From NCBI RefSeq assembly GCF_018588885.1, contig NZ_JAFFIW010000008.1:62001-126000 (forward strand): a DNA stretch of 64,000 bases. Reading direction: 5' to 3'. Under the pieces are notes generated by a model. The model did no database searches and had not been told where the DNA came from. It worked only from the letters and a program-made list of their open reading frames with translations. The position numbers were made by a program, and so were the translations under genes. Of the stretch, positions 49,265 through 58,638 are shown in pieces. Positions within the stretch are counted from its first letter, which is position 1, and each line of letters begins with the position of its first letter. This DNA comes from Mesorhizobium sp. dw_380. GTDB lineage: Bacteria > Pseudomonadota > Alphaproteobacteria > Rhizobiales > Rhizobiaceae.

Positions 49265-50167
49265 ATGACCCTGGATCAGTTGCGCATTTTCGTCGCCGTC
49301 GCCGAGCGCGGCCACATGACCAAGGCGGCGGAGCTTTTGGGTATCTCCCAGTCCGCGGCATCGGCCGCCATCCGCGCGCTTGAAGAACAGCACGGCGTCC
49401 ATCTGTTCAACCGCGTCGGCCGCAACATCGAACTTGCCCAGACCGGCCACCGGTTCCTGCCGGAGGCCAAGGCGGTGCTGGAGCGAGCCGCCGCCGCCCG
49501 CAATGTGCTGGAACATGTTTCGCAGACGGTCGCCGGCAGCCTGTCGATCGCCGCCAGCCTGACCATCGCCAGCTATTGGCTGCCGCGCCGGCTGGCATCC
49601 TTCCACGAAGCCTATCCGGCGGTGCGGCTGAGCGTCAGCATCGGCAACACAAGGCAGGTCGAGGCCAGCGTGCTGGATGGAACCGCCGATCTCGGCCTTG
49701 TCGAGGGGCGCACCGAGTCCGACATTTTGCGCCGCGCCAAGGTCGATACCGACCGGTTGATGCTGGTTGTTGCGAGTTCCCATCCCGAGATCGCCGAAAC
49801 CGCGCCCGGTCATCCCGACATCAAGGGCTTGCGCTGGATCATCCGCGAGGGCGGTTCGGGCACGCGCGAGGTGCTGGAGGATCTGGCGCGGCGTGAGGGG
49901 ATTTCGCTTGCCGACCTGCAAGTCTTCCTGGTGCTGCCCAGCAACGAAGCGGTTCGCCAGGCGGTCGAGGCGGGTGCCGGCGCCACCATCATTTCGGAAC
50001 TCGTCGTCGGACGTGCCGTTGCCGAAGGCAGTTTGCGGTCCGTGCCGCTCGAACTGCCGAAACGCGACTTCGCCATGATCACGCACCGCGATCGCCAGGC
50101 CAGCCTGGCCCAGATGGCGCTCAAGGCGCATCTCGGCGCTGAAACAACCCGAGGCGATCCGGCGTAG
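49265..50167 (+). CDS. LysR-family transcriptional regulator
   Basis: The 300-residue protein has the LysR N-terminal helix-turn-helix (LRIFVAVAERGHMTKAAELL) and a substrate-binding-like effector domain (about 90-295). It is divergent from the SoeA-like gene, the classic position for a LysR regulator of its target. The Met at 49265 gives the standard N-terminus; the frame extends 18 bp upstream. The stop abuts the convergent Hsp70 gene. Confidence 0.88.
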   Translation: MTLDQLRIFVAVAERGHMTKAAELLGISQSAASAAIRALEEQHGVHLFNRVGRNIELAQTGHRFLPEAKAVLERAAAARNVLEHVSQTVAGSLSIAASLTIASYWLPRRLASFHEAYPAVRLSVSIGNTRQVEASVLDGTADLGLVEGRTESDILRRAKVDTDRLMLVVASSHPEIAETAPGHPDIKGLRWIIREGGSGTREVLEDLARREGISLADLQVFLVLPSNEAVRQAVEAGAGATIISELVVGRAVAEGSLRSVPLELPKRDFAMITHRDRQASLAQMALKAHLGAETTRGDPA

Positions 50168-51424
50168 TCAGCCGAACTTCCGCTGGGCATCCAGAGCCAG
50201 GCCAAGGCCGACCGAACCGAACATGTCGCCATCAATGACGGAAGCCTGCGGCACCAGCGAGAGGATTTCCCGTCTTGCCAGCGGGATCGCGGTCGATCCG
50301 CCGGTCAGGAACACTGCCGTGATGTCGGACGGCTTGACCTGCGCGTCGCGGATGGTGTGCACGACCGTTTCGGTGACCCGCTCAATGTCCCTGGCGATGG
50401 TGGCATCCAGCCCGTCGCGCGTGATGTCGGCGGCGAACGCGGCGCCCGGCAGCGTCACCGCGACTTCAGCGGCCGGCTCGTCGGTCAGCTCGATCTTGGC
50501 CTTCTCGACCAGTCCGGCCAGCGCGTGCCCATAGCGGTGCTCGACGATGTGGATGAAGCGGTCGACGAGATCGGCGCGCGCCGCCTCGTAGCGGATCTGG
50601 CGCAGATGCGTCATCGCCTTGGCGGTGTACACCAGGTTGATGCGCTGCCATGTGGCGAGGTCGATGAAATAGCTGGCCGGCAGATTGCGCTTGCCGTCCT
50701 TGGTCGGGGTCAAATAGCCGAGCTGCGGCATCACATGGGCGATGCTGAGCAGCCGGTCGAAATCCGTGCCGCCGATATGAACACCCCGGCTGGCCAGGAT
50801 ATCGTCCTTGCGGTCCGGGGATCGGGCACGCTCCGGCGAGACGCGCACCACCGAAAAATCCGACGTGCCGCCGCCCATGTCGATGATCAGCGCCAGCTCT
50901 TCGCGCGTCACCCTCTGCTCGTAGTCGAGCGCCGCGGCGATCGGCTCGAACTGGAAGGCGATATGCTTGAAGCCCTGGGCATGCGCGGCCTTTTCAAGGT
51001 CGCTCTGGGCATTCGCGTCGGCTTGTGCATCGTCATCGACAAACTGCACCGGGCGGCCGAGCACCACGGTCTCCACCAGATCGCCGCCATCCTCCTCCAA
51101 CTTCTTCCTGAGATGCCCGAGAAACAGGCCGATGATCTCCATGAAGCCGATCGAGCGCGCCTTGATGCGCGTCTTTTCATGCGCCAGCGAACTGCCGAGC
51201 ACGCTCTTCAGCGAACGCATCAGCCGGCCTTCCACGCTGTCGGTGTAGTTGGCGATGGCCTGGCGGCCAAAACAGATGCGGCCATCCTCGAAATTGAAGA
51301 ACACCGCACTCGGCAATGTCACCTGGCCGTCCTCGAGCCCGACGAGGCGAGGGCGGCCGTTGCGGACCACGCCAACCGTGGAGTTCGAAGTGCCGAAGTC
51401 GATGCCGGCGAATGCTGGTCGCAA
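50168..51424 (-). CDS. Hsp70-family protein, YegD-like
   Basis: The 418-residue protein has the Hsp70 ATPase fold: the phosphate loop AGIDFGTSNSTVGVV at the start, LALIIDMGGGTSDFSVV in the middle and FLTGGSTAIPLAR near the C-terminus. It lacks the substrate-binding domain of DnaK, as in E. coli YegD. Its client is unknown. It lies on the minus strand downstream of the TauE/TIGR02186 pair. Confidence 0.88.
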   Translation of the reverse strand: MRPAFAGIDFGTSNSTVGVVRNGRPRLVGLEDGQVTLPSAVFFNFEDGRICFGRQAIANYTDSVEGRLMRSLKSVLGSSLAHEKTRIKARSIGFMEIIGLFLGHLRKKLEEDGGDLVETVVLGRPVQFVDDDAQADANAQSDLEKAAHAQGFKHIAFQFEPIAAALDYEQRVTREELALIIDMGGGTSDFSVVRVSPERARSPDRKDDILASRGVHIGGTDFDRLLSIAHVMPQLGYLTPTKDGKRNLPASYFIDLATWQRINLVYTAKAMTHLRQIRYEAARADLVDRFIHIVEHRYGHALAGLVEKAKIELTDEPAAEVAVTLPGAAFAADITRDGLDATIARDIERVTETVVHTIRDAQVKPSDITAVFLTGGSTAIPLARREILSLVPQASVIDGDMFGSVGLGLALDAQRKFG

Positions 51425-51607
51425 AGCAGCCTCCTGTCATTGGTGGCAGGCAGGGGATCGGCGCTCGCAGGAAGCGTGCGCTGCGGTTTCGGGCGACCGA
51501 ACCACTCTGTCGAATTGACCACTCTGCCGAATTGAATTGCTTGCCCGTTGGGCGGGGAGGTGCGGTCTACAGCATGATCCGCGAAAGGGGAACCCCTTTC
51601 GGACGGT
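51425..51607. other. Short gap with palindrome CGAAAGGGG-AA-CCCCTTTCG
   Basis: This 183-bp gap between two minus-strand genes holds an inverted repeat (51582-51590 with 51593-51601) after AGCATGATCC. It resembles a truncated form of a common rhizobial palindrome. No T run follows on the minus strand, so it is not a clean terminator. Confidence 0.45.
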
Positions 51608-52399
51608 TCAATCCCTGCGGAAGACCAGCCTGCCGAGCCAGCCCGTTATCATGGCCAGCGATATGGCGAAGACGCCATAAAGGAAGGAATAGTCATGGGC
51701 GACGCGGAAGATCGACTGTTCGAAGCCGGACTTGCGGATTTCGAGCTGCGCCGAGCTCTCCTTGATGAACAGGCCGCTCTTGAACAGGAAGGCGCGCGCC
51801 TTGTGAGTGCCGACCGGAACATTCGGCGCCAGCCTGACGGTGGCGCGGAACAGGTTCTGCGACAGGAATTGCACGCCGCCGACATTCTCGCTGTAGAGCC
51901 CGGCCGCCGCCTTGCGCTCGCGCAACGCCGCGGTGAATTCCTCGATCGTCGCCGGGCTGTCGCCGGCATCGGCGGGCTGCATGTAGAGGTTGGAGGCGCC
52001 GAGCGACAGCTGCTTGTAACTGTTCGGTTCGGTGATGTCCTGCAGCGGCCGCGTCGTCGCCACCGAATAGGAGACCGGGACATTCTCGAAGGTCTCGGAG
52101 TCCAGATTGACCCAGACGCCGAGAACCCGGTCCTTGCGGCGCACCACCACCGGCTTGGCTGGCCCTTCGAGCACGACGATGACGTCATAGCGGCCCTGGC
52201 GCGCCACCAGCGGGTCGGGATTTTCCAGCGAGCCGAAGATGGTCAGGTCGGCGCCGGAAAAGCCGGCGGTGATCGAGACATTGTCGGTGGAGAGCCCGAT
52301 CTGGATGCCTTCCGTCAGCGGCGTCTGTGCCTTCGTCGGCATGACGACCGCAAGCAAGGACAGGAAGATGGCCGCTGCGAAGGTTCCCGGTCCCTTCAT
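51608..52399 (-). CDS. TIGR02186-type transmembrane protein
   Basis: The 263-residue protein has a signal peptide (FAAAIFLSLLAVVMPTKAQ), an extracytoplasmic beta-rich body and a C-terminal membrane helix (FLYGVFAISLAMITGWLGRL), followed by a short basic tail. This layout is that of the alphaproteobacterial TIGR02186 family of unknown function, often beside TauE/SafE exporters as here. It overlaps the TauE gene by 4 bp. Confidence 0.82.
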   Translation of the reverse strand: MKGPGTFAAAIFLSLLAVVMPTKAQTPLTEGIQIGLSTDNVSITAGFSGADLTIFGSLENPDPLVARQGRYDVIVVLEGPAKPVVVRRKDRVLGVWVNLDSETFENVPVSYSVATTRPLQDITEPNSYKQLSLGASNLYMQPADAGDSPATIEEFTAALRERKAAAGLYSENVGGVQFLSQNLFRATVRLAPNVPVGTHKARAFLFKSGLFIKESSAQLEIRKSGFEQSIFRVAHDYSFLYGVFAISLAMITGWLGRLVFRRD

Positions 52400-53322
52400 C
52401 CGCTGAGGCCCGCGCCCGACAGCGAATAAAGATTGGGCGGCGTGACGAAGAGGTCGATCGCAAGCCGGATCGCCACGGCCAGCACCAGCAACGCCAGCAG
52501 CGCCCTCAATTGCTCGCCGCGCAGTCTCTGGCCGGCCTTGGCGCCATATTGCGCCCCGGCCACGCCGCCCGCCATCAGCAGAAAGGCCAGCATCACATCG
52601 ACGGTCTGGTTGGTGGTGGCGTGAACCAGCGTCGTATAGGCCGAGGTGAAGATGATCTGGAACAGCGACGTGCCGATGACGACGTTGGTCGGCACCTTGA
52701 GCAGATAGATCAGCGCCGGCACCATGATGAAGCCGCCGCCGACACCCATGATCGAGGACAGGAAACCGATGCCGGCGCCGAGACCGAGCACCGGAATGAC
52801 GCTGACGAACAGTTTGGACGCCCTGAAGCGCATCTTCAGCGGCAGCCGGTGGATCCAGTTGTGCTGACCGGATTTCTTCAGCACCGGTGCGGCACCGCTG
52901 CGCGTGGCGCGTAGCGCATTGACGCTTTCGACCAGCATCAGCCCGCCGACCGTGCCGAGCAGCACGACATAGAGCAGCGAGATGAACAGGTCGAGCTGGC
53001 CGAGCCTGCGCAGGATGGCGAACACGTAGATGCCGCCGGTGGACCCGACGATGCCGCCGGCCAACAGCACGCCGCCGAGCTTGAAGTCGAGCGTACCTCG
53101 CTTCATGTGCGACAGCGCGCCGGAGAAGGAGGAGGCGATGACCTGGTTGGCGCCGGTGGCGACCGCGATCGCCGGGGGGATGTTGTAGAAGATCAGCAGC
53201 GGGGTGATGAGAAAGCCGCCGCCGACGCCGAACATGCCCGACAGGAAGCCCACCGCGGCGCCCATGGCCAGCAGCACGAAGACGTTGACGGAAATTTCCG
53301 CAATCGGGAGATAGATGCCCAC
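52396..53322 (-). CDS. TauE/SafE-family sulfite/organosulfonate exporter
   Basis: The 308-residue membrane protein has two repeats with the family's Gly-rich motifs (GMFGVGGGFLITPLLIFY and SIMGVGGGFIMVPALIYL) and about nine hydrophobic segments. TauE/SafE proteins export small anions such as sulfite or sulfoacetate. The pairing with a TIGR02186 protein and the nearby SoeABC-like enzyme support sulfite, but the substrate is not shown by sequence. Confidence 0.88.
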   Translation of the reverse strand: MGIYLPIAEISVNVFVLLAMGAAVGFLSGMFGVGGGFLITPLLIFYNIPPAIAVATGANQVIASSFSGALSHMKRGTLDFKLGGVLLAGGIVGSTGGIYVFAILRRLGQLDLFISLLYVVLLGTVGGLMLVESVNALRATRSGAAPVLKKSGQHNWIHRLPLKMRFRASKLFVSVIPVLGLGAGIGFLSSIMGVGGGFIMVPALIYLLKVPTNVVIGTSLFQIIFTSAYTTLVHATTNQTVDVMLAFLLMAGGVAGAQYGAKAGQRLRGEQLRALLALLVLAVAIRLAIDLFVTPPNLYSLSGAGLSG

Positions 53323-53412
53323 CCGTCAGTCTCGATCAGTTTGCCTGTCGGCGAATACAGCCGTTGCAGCCAGTCTCGCACCGAAAAGCCAATTTTTTCT
53401 TGCACCGACGCG

Positions 53413-53441
53413 GCGGCGGCGGAGTTTAACTCCGCCGCCGC
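53413..53441. repeat. GC-rich perfect palindrome upstream of the TauE gene
   Basis: A 14-bp perfect stem (GGCGGCGGCGGAGTT with its complement) meets at GAGTTTAACTC. It lies about 90 bp upstream of the TauE start and 78 bp after the PodJ-like stop. No T run follows on either strand. Confidence 0.55.
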
Positions 53442-53518
53442 GCCGAAACAAAAAACATCTCAAGCAGTTAACAGGCAAATGTGTGGCAAGAGCATCGTGG
53501 AAACGACGCTTCTCCCCG

Positions 53519-56500
53519 TTATTTGCGCGCCAGCAGCGCCCTGACCAGTTTTTCATCGACGGCGCCGGTCGCCGGCAGCTTGTTGTCGGTCTGGAAAGCG
53601 ATGATCGCGTTCTTGGTCTTGTCGCCCATGACGCCGTCGGCGCTGCCGGCATCATAGCCGTTCTTGTTGAGGATGAGCTGGATGTTCTTGACGGCCTTCT
53701 TCATGTCGATGCCGGCGGTCGTCTGCGGCGTGCCCTCCTGCCAGGATTCAGGGACATCGGCCGAGTTGGCCGCCGCGTTGAGTGGCTTGGCCTTCCACAA
53801 TTCGGTCGCGGCGCGGGCGCGCTCGAGCTGTTCGGGCCGCAGCGCATTGGCGATCTCGTCGCGCTTGGCGGCAGCGTCCTTGTCGCCGGTCTTGGCGACG
53901 AGCGCGAACCATTTGTAGGATTCCTCGAGGTTCTGCTTCATGCCGACACCCTTGGCGGCGAGGATGCCGAGATTGAACTGGCTGTCCTTGACGCCGAGGT
54001 CGGCGGCCTCCTGGAACCAGTGCGCGGCCGATTCATTGTCGGTCACGCCATCGGCGGCCATGGCGAACAGCACCGCCAGATTGTGCATGGCGCTGGCGTT
54101 GCCCTGCTCGGCGGCCATCTGGTACCAGGTCTTCGACTTCTTGATGTCGCGCGCGACGCCGATGCCCTTCTCATAGAAATTGCCGATGCGGTATTCGGCC
54201 GGCGCAAAGCCGAGTTCGGCCGATTTCTCGTACCACTTGGCGGCCGCCGCCATGTCTTCCTTGACGCCGCGCGACTCGGCATAGCGCGAGCCGACCTCGA
54301 ACAGCGCCTTGGCGTCGCCGCTGGCGGCGGCATCACGCAGCGCCGCCGGGCCGGCATCGGCCGGAATGTCGAACTTGGCCGTGGCTGCCGCTGCCGGCGC
54401 ATTGGTTGGCGCAACGGCACCGGTGGTGTCCTTGGCCGTGGTATCGGTGGCCGGCATTGGGACGGCTGCGGCCGGCTGGGCATCGGCATCCGTTGCTCGC
54501 GCGCCGGCGATGGTCGCCGGTGCCGAAGCCGTCGGGGCCGGGGCGGCGGAAATGGGGTCAGCTGGCGTCGGCGTAGCCGAAGCCATGGCGTCGGAGGCGG
54601 TCGCGCTCGGGCCGGGAGCCGGAGCGGGCTGGATCGCCGGCGCTGCATTCGCCATTGCATCCGTGTCCGACGGCACGGCCAGAACGGGCTGCGCCACCAT
54701 ATCGTCCTTGGTCGTGGACACGGATGGTTCGGCCTGCCGGACGGCACGGGCCGCCGCGCTGTCCGTTGCCGCCGGCTGCGCTTCCGTCTTCGGCTGGCTC
54801 GTCGTGTCGAGCGATGCCGTTTGCACCGGTTGCGCGGCGACGATCGGTGCCGCGTCGTTGCTTGCCACCTGGGCGGGATCCGAGAGAAACGCCTTGCCGA
54901 GCTGCAGGCCGGCAAGCGCCAGCATGATCGCCGCCGCCGCCATCAGGATAGGCTTGCGCCGCGCCTTGAGCAGGTCGCCGATCCTGAGCGCCTTCACCGG
55001 CCCCTTCATCGTCGACTGGCGCTTCAATGCGTCGGCCTCGGCCGCGGCGGCCTGGGCGGCGCGGCGCGCTGCCGCGATGAAATCCGACTTCGCGGCGTCG
55101 CTATCGCCGAGCTTTGCCGGTTGGCCCCGCTCGTCGCGGACACGCTTCATGATGGCGTTGAGGTCGGGCGCGCCGGAGCCGGGCTCCAGCGGGCGGTTGG
55201 CCACTTTCGGGTCGAGCGGCTCGTCGAGATCGACAGTCGGGACATCGCTGCTCGGCGCCGAGCCGGCCAGCGGCGGAACATCCGCCGCCTTCTTGCCCTT
55301 GAAGGCGCGCGCCAGCCCGCCGAACATCGATTTGCGGCCTGCGGGCGGGTCTTTCTCGGCGATGGTGTCGGAACCGAGTGCGGCCATGGCGGCCGCAGCG
55401 GCGGCTTCCGCGGGTGTGCGCGTGCCCAGGTCGCTGCGTAGTGAGGCGGCGGCGCGGCCATCAAGATCGGCCATGTCGCCGGTCAAAGGCATTGGCGCGT
55501 CGATATCCATTGACGGCGCCTCGACAGCCATCTTGGCGGTCCGTGCGCGGCGCTTGCCGACTGCCTCGTCCGACCGCGTCTCCAGGAGCTCGCTCACCGC
55601 TTCCGACGGCTCGCTGGTCTCCAGCGAACCCAGCCTGTCGACGATCTTGAGCAGCGTGTCGTGGATGGCCTCGAAAGTTCTCGAATTGCGCTCGTCGGAA
55701 CGCCGCGTCAGCGTTTCCAGGGTTTTCAGGTCCTGGGCGAGGCCGGAAACGGCCGTCGTGTTGGCAGTCGATCCGGCCAGCGAACGCACTGCGCTCTCGG
55801 CCGCCTCGCGTGCCGCGCCGAGGATGGAATCGCGGGTGCCGGCCAGCGCCTTCTCGATTTCGTCTAGGCGCGGGCTGATGTCCTCGAATTCCGGCAGCGG
55901 CGTGCTGGGCTTGGAAAGGTGGGCGGACAGGCCGGCGACCTGCGCCTCCAGGCTGCGGATCAGCGCCGGATCGATGCCGGCCACCTGGGCTGCCGATGCG
56001 TCGAGCCGGCTGGAAATATCCTCGAGCCGGCTTTCCAGGCCACGGATCGCCGCTTCGCCGGCAGGATCGGCAGCGCGCTTCTCCATGCGCGTCGCGAGTG
56101 CGGTGAAGCGGGCGTCGATGGCGTCCATGATGCCGGCGCTGTCGACCTGCGGCATGCGCTGGTCGAGCCGGTCGGCTACCTCGTCCAGCCGGCGCTCGAG
56201 ATCGCGGAACAGCATGTTGCCCTGTTCGATGGCGTCGCCCTGGCGGCGTTCCATCATGCCGGACAGCACGTCGAAGCGCTGCTCGAGTCCGTGGAAGATA
56301 TAGTCGGCGTCGGGCATGGCCGGCGCCTGGTCGATCTTGTCGGCGATGAGCGTGATCTGCTTGGCCAGCCGTTCCATCGCTTGTTCCGGCAGATTGGCGC
56401 GGCCGGCGAGTTCGTCGACCCGGTTCGACAGCGTGCTCAAGCGATCCATGACCGCGTTGCCGGGTCGGTCTTGCGCCACTTCCTCGATCTGCCGGGCGAG

Positions 56501-57535
56501 CGAATCGATCCGTTTCTCGATGCGCTCAAAGGCTTCGTGATCGACCGAATTGGCCTGTGCCGCGACGGTCGAGGCAACGATGGCACGGGAAATCTCGTCC
56601 AGCCGCTCGTCGATCATGGCAAGCGTGTCGCCGCCGCGATTATCCTGCTGGCTGGCGAAGTGATCGACGGCGCCGGCCAGTGTACGGACCTTTTCCTCCA
56701 GCGAGCGCAGCGACAGCGATTCCGGCAGGTTGTTGACGGCGTTGCTGATCTGCTCCAGCCGGTCGGTCAGGGCCGCAAGGGCAGGGTCGTCGGAGCGCTT
56801 GCGCTGATCGGCGTCGACACGGTCCTCGAAAGCCGTCCAGCGGCGGTCGAAATCGTCCCAGCGCCGGTCGACCTTCTGCACGCTCTCCTCGCGCGCCAGC
56901 GTGTCGAGCGCGGCCTTGACCTGCTCGAGCTCCAGCCGCAGCAGGTTGACGCTTCTGTCGTCGCTCTTCTCCGACAACGACTTGATGGCGCCGGAAAGCC
57001 GTTCGAATTCGACGCCGAGTTCGGCGCTGCCCTTGCTTGATGCGCCGGATTTGGCGCCTGACTGGAAGGCACGGTCGATATCCTTGCGCAGCGCATCGAA
57101 TTCGCGTTGCAGGCCTGATGTCATCTGGTTGCGCAGTTCCTCGCGCATGCCGCGCAGTTCACCGGCGATCTTGCCGACCATGGCGACGCTGTCTTCCTGG
57201 CCGCGCACGCGGTCGATGTCGCGGGCGATGGCCTGGTAATTCTGGTCGAAGGCGGGAGCCGGCGCCGGGTTTTGCTGGCGCGGTGCCGGCTGCGGATCCT
57301 CATACCAGCGCTGCTGGCCGGTTGGCTGGGCGGCCGGATAGCGCGGGTCTGCGGCGGGATAGCGTGGGTCGGCGCCGTATTGACGGGGAGCGGGACGTGC
57401 CGTCACCTCTTCGCGGGTCTGCCCCAGTCGCTGTTCCAGCGTCTCCAGTGAGCGGTTCAGCTGCTCGAGCGTGGTCTGCGGCCTGCGCTGCCTGCCGGCG
57501 TTGAGTGTATCGAGATAGGACCGCTTGCTGTTCAT
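53519..57535 (-). CDS. podJ: PodJ-like polarity protein (coiled coil, TM, Sel1 repeats, peptidoglycan binding)
   Basis: The 1338-residue protein has a long cytoplasmic, Glu/Asp/Arg-rich coiled-coil region (about 1-680), a single membrane helix (about 861-879, MAAAAIMLALAGL), an Ala/Pro-rich periplasmic linker (about 880-1060), Sel1-type repeats (about 1063-1228, ALFEVGSRYAESRGVKEDMA and similar) and a C-terminal peptidoglycan-binding domain (about 1276-1338, KNIQLILNKNGYDAGSADG). This order matches PodJ, the polar organiser of Caulobacter and its Agrobacterium counterpart. A TTAA-N6-TTAA site lies about 200 bp upstream. Confidence 0.82.
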   Translation of the reverse strand: MNSKRSYLDTLNAGRQRRPQTTLEQLNRSLETLEQRLGQTREEVTARPAPRQYGADPRYPAADPRYPAAQPTGQQRWYEDPQPAPRQQNPAPAPAFDQNYQAIARDIDRVRGQEDSVAMVGKIAGELRGMREELRNQMTSGLQREFDALRKDIDRAFQSGAKSGASSKGSAELGVEFERLSGAIKSLSEKSDDRSVNLLRLELEQVKAALDTLAREESVQKVDRRWDDFDRRWTAFEDRVDADQRKRSDDPALAALTDRLEQISNAVNNLPESLSLRSLEEKVRTLAGAVDHFASQQDNRGGDTLAMIDERLDEISRAIVASTVAAQANSVDHEAFERIEKRIDSLARQIEEVAQDRPGNAVMDRLSTLSNRVDELAGRANLPEQAMERLAKQITLIADKIDQAPAMPDADYIFHGLEQRFDVLSGMMERRQGDAIEQGNMLFRDLERRLDEVADRLDQRMPQVDSAGIMDAIDARFTALATRMEKRAADPAGEAAIRGLESRLEDISSRLDASAAQVAGIDPALIRSLEAQVAGLSAHLSKPSTPLPEFEDISPRLDEIEKALAGTRDSILGAAREAAESAVRSLAGSTANTTAVSGLAQDLKTLETLTRRSDERNSRTFEAIHDTLLKIVDRLGSLETSEPSEAVSELLETRSDEAVGKRRARTAKMAVEAPSMDIDAPMPLTGDMADLDGRAAASLRSDLGTRTPAEAAAAAAMAALGSDTIAEKDPPAGRKSMFGGLARAFKGKKAADVPPLAGSAPSSDVPTVDLDEPLDPKVANRPLEPGSGAPDLNAIMKRVRDERGQPAKLGDSDAAKSDFIAAARRAAQAAAAEADALKRQSTMKGPVKALRIGDLLKARRKPILMAAAAIMLALAGLQLGKAFLSDPAQVASNDAAPIVAAQPVQTASLDTTSQPKTEAQPAATDSAAARAVRQAEPSVSTTKDDMVAQPVLAVPSDTDAMANAAPAIQPAPAPGPSATASDAMASATPTPADPISAAPAPTASAPATIAGARATDADAQPAAAVPMPATDTTAKDTTGAVAPTNAPAAAATAKFDIPADAGPAALRDAAASGDAKALFEVGSRYAESRGVKEDMAAAAKWYEKSAELGFAPAEYRIGNFYEKGIGVARDIKKSKTWYQMAAEQGNASAMHNLAVLFAMAADGVTDNESAAHWFQEAADLGVKDSQFNLGILAAKGVGMKQNLEESYKWFALVAKTGDKDAAAKRDEIANALRPEQLERARAATELWKAKPLNAAANSADVPESWQEGTPQTTAGIDMKKAVKNIQLILNKNGYDAGSADGVMGDKTKNAIIAFQTDNKLPATGAVDEKLVRALLARK

Positions 57536-58003
57536 CGGTGCGTCCGTCTTTCAGATTGGCCGGCTTGCGACCAGCTCCCCAAGTCCCTGCCGGAACGAAG
57601 GCGACCGCGCTTCCATGCCACGGTGGAAGACAAGCTTCCCGGGGTTCACCCGCGCTCCGAAAAACCGTGAAAATTCGATACAGGATAAACACGGATAGCC
57701 GACGCGCCCACATTTCCCCCAACGTGGTAAACAACGCGTTAACCAAGCTTAAGAAGTTGCAAGGAAGTTGGCTGCCGCTGCCTCCGGTGCGGCATAAAGC
57801 ACCGCCCGCCGAACGCCCCGCAGAACGCCCTTGCGTCATGAGGCGGCTATCGGTATAGAATTGACGTAAACGTAAAAGGCGCATTGAGTGTGCTGTTTTG
57901 CGATTTGTTTGTCGAAACCACGGCCGGAAGCACGCCCCCGCTTCCAGTCAGGCGACGCATGGTCCGGGACCGCGACGCCACCAAACGGGGAAAGCCAGTG
58001 ACT
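57536..58003. other. Divergent intergenic region between podJ and merR
   Basis: This 468-bp region must hold both promoters. It contains TTAACCAAGCTTAA at 57739-57752, near the CtrA pattern but with a 6-bp spacer, and a MerR-type half palindrome at 57861-57876. An in-frame extension of merR back to 57884 is possible. No other credible gene. Confidence 0.55.
57861..57876. promoter_or_regulatory. MerR-type operator candidate in the merR promoter
   Basis: TTGACGTAAACGTAAA shares TTGACGT and ACGT spacing with the perfect palindrome at 58639-58670. It lies 127 bp upstream of the chosen merR start, a plausible autoregulatory site. Confidence 0.55.
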
Positions 58004-58465
58004 ATGAAGCTTATCTCGGCCGGCGAGACCGCGGCCAACACCAATAATATATCTGTCGAAGCTGGTGAGGATCTTGTCCGCATCGGTGAAATGGCCAAGA
58101 AATACGGCGTGACGCTGCGCACCCTGCGTTTCTACGAAGACAAGGGCCTGCTCAACCCGCAGCGCGACGGTTCCACCCGTCTCTACACGCGCCGCGACAA
58201 GGCCCGGCTGAAGCTGATCCTGCTTGGCCGCAAGGTCGGGTTCTCGCTGCGCGACGTCAAGCAGATGATGGATCTCTACGATCCGACCGGTTCCAACACC
58301 AAGCAGTTGCGGCTAGCGCTGGACAAGTCGGAGAAGCAGCTTGCCCGCCTGCAAAAGCAGCGGGCGCTGATCGACGACGCCATCAACGAGCTCAGCGGCT
58401 CGATGTCGGCGGTGCGCCAGATGCTGACCGAGCGCACGACGCCACAGGCGAGCGTCGCGAGATAA
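58004..58465 (+). CDS. MerR-family transcriptional regulator
   Basis: The 153-residue protein has the MerR helix-turn-helix (VRIGEMAKKYGVTLRTLRFY) and the second arm (TRLYTRRDKARLKLILLGRK), then a long dimerisation helix (LDKSEKQLARLQKQRALIDD). There are no Cys for metal binding, so it is not a metal sensor. Its position suggests it controls the acyl-CoA dehydrogenase operon next to it, like MerR-type regulators of acyl-CoA catabolism such as LiuR. The ATG at 58004 is preceded by GGGGAAAG. Confidence 0.85.
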   Translation: MKLISAGETAANTNNISVEAGEDLVRIGEMAKKYGVTLRTLRFYEDKGLLNPQRDGSTRLYTRRDKARLKLILLGRKVGFSLRDVKQMMDLYDPTGSNTKQLRLALDKSEKQLARLQKQRALIDDAINELSGSMSAVRQMLTERTTPQASVAR

Positions 58466-58506
58466 ACAGATCTGCCGGTTCTGACTCTGTCGGATCCTTG
58501 ACCATC

Positions 58507-58538
58507 AAAGCCGCGTGGCTCTGCCGCGCGGCTTTTTC
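58507..58538 (+). terminator. Rho-independent terminator of merR
   Basis: A 9-bp stem (AAAGCCGCG with CGCGGCTTT) followed by TTTCGTT lies 41 bp after the merR stop and separates it from the beta-oxidation operon. Confidence 0.85.
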
Positions 58539-58638
58539 GTTGTCTGCCCCTGCCTCTCCGGTCCGTCAGCGCTGGCTTGCACCACCCTGCGCCGCTACGC
58601 TCACCAAGCTTGGGAGGGGTGGAAATCTTGTCGCATCG

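Noticed and set aside
53315..56303. Long plus-strand open frames (708 and 664 codons) opposite the PodJ-like gene
   Set aside because: They are Ala/Gly/Arg- or Ser-rich shadows of the coiled-coil gene and contradict each other's frame; no family resemblance.
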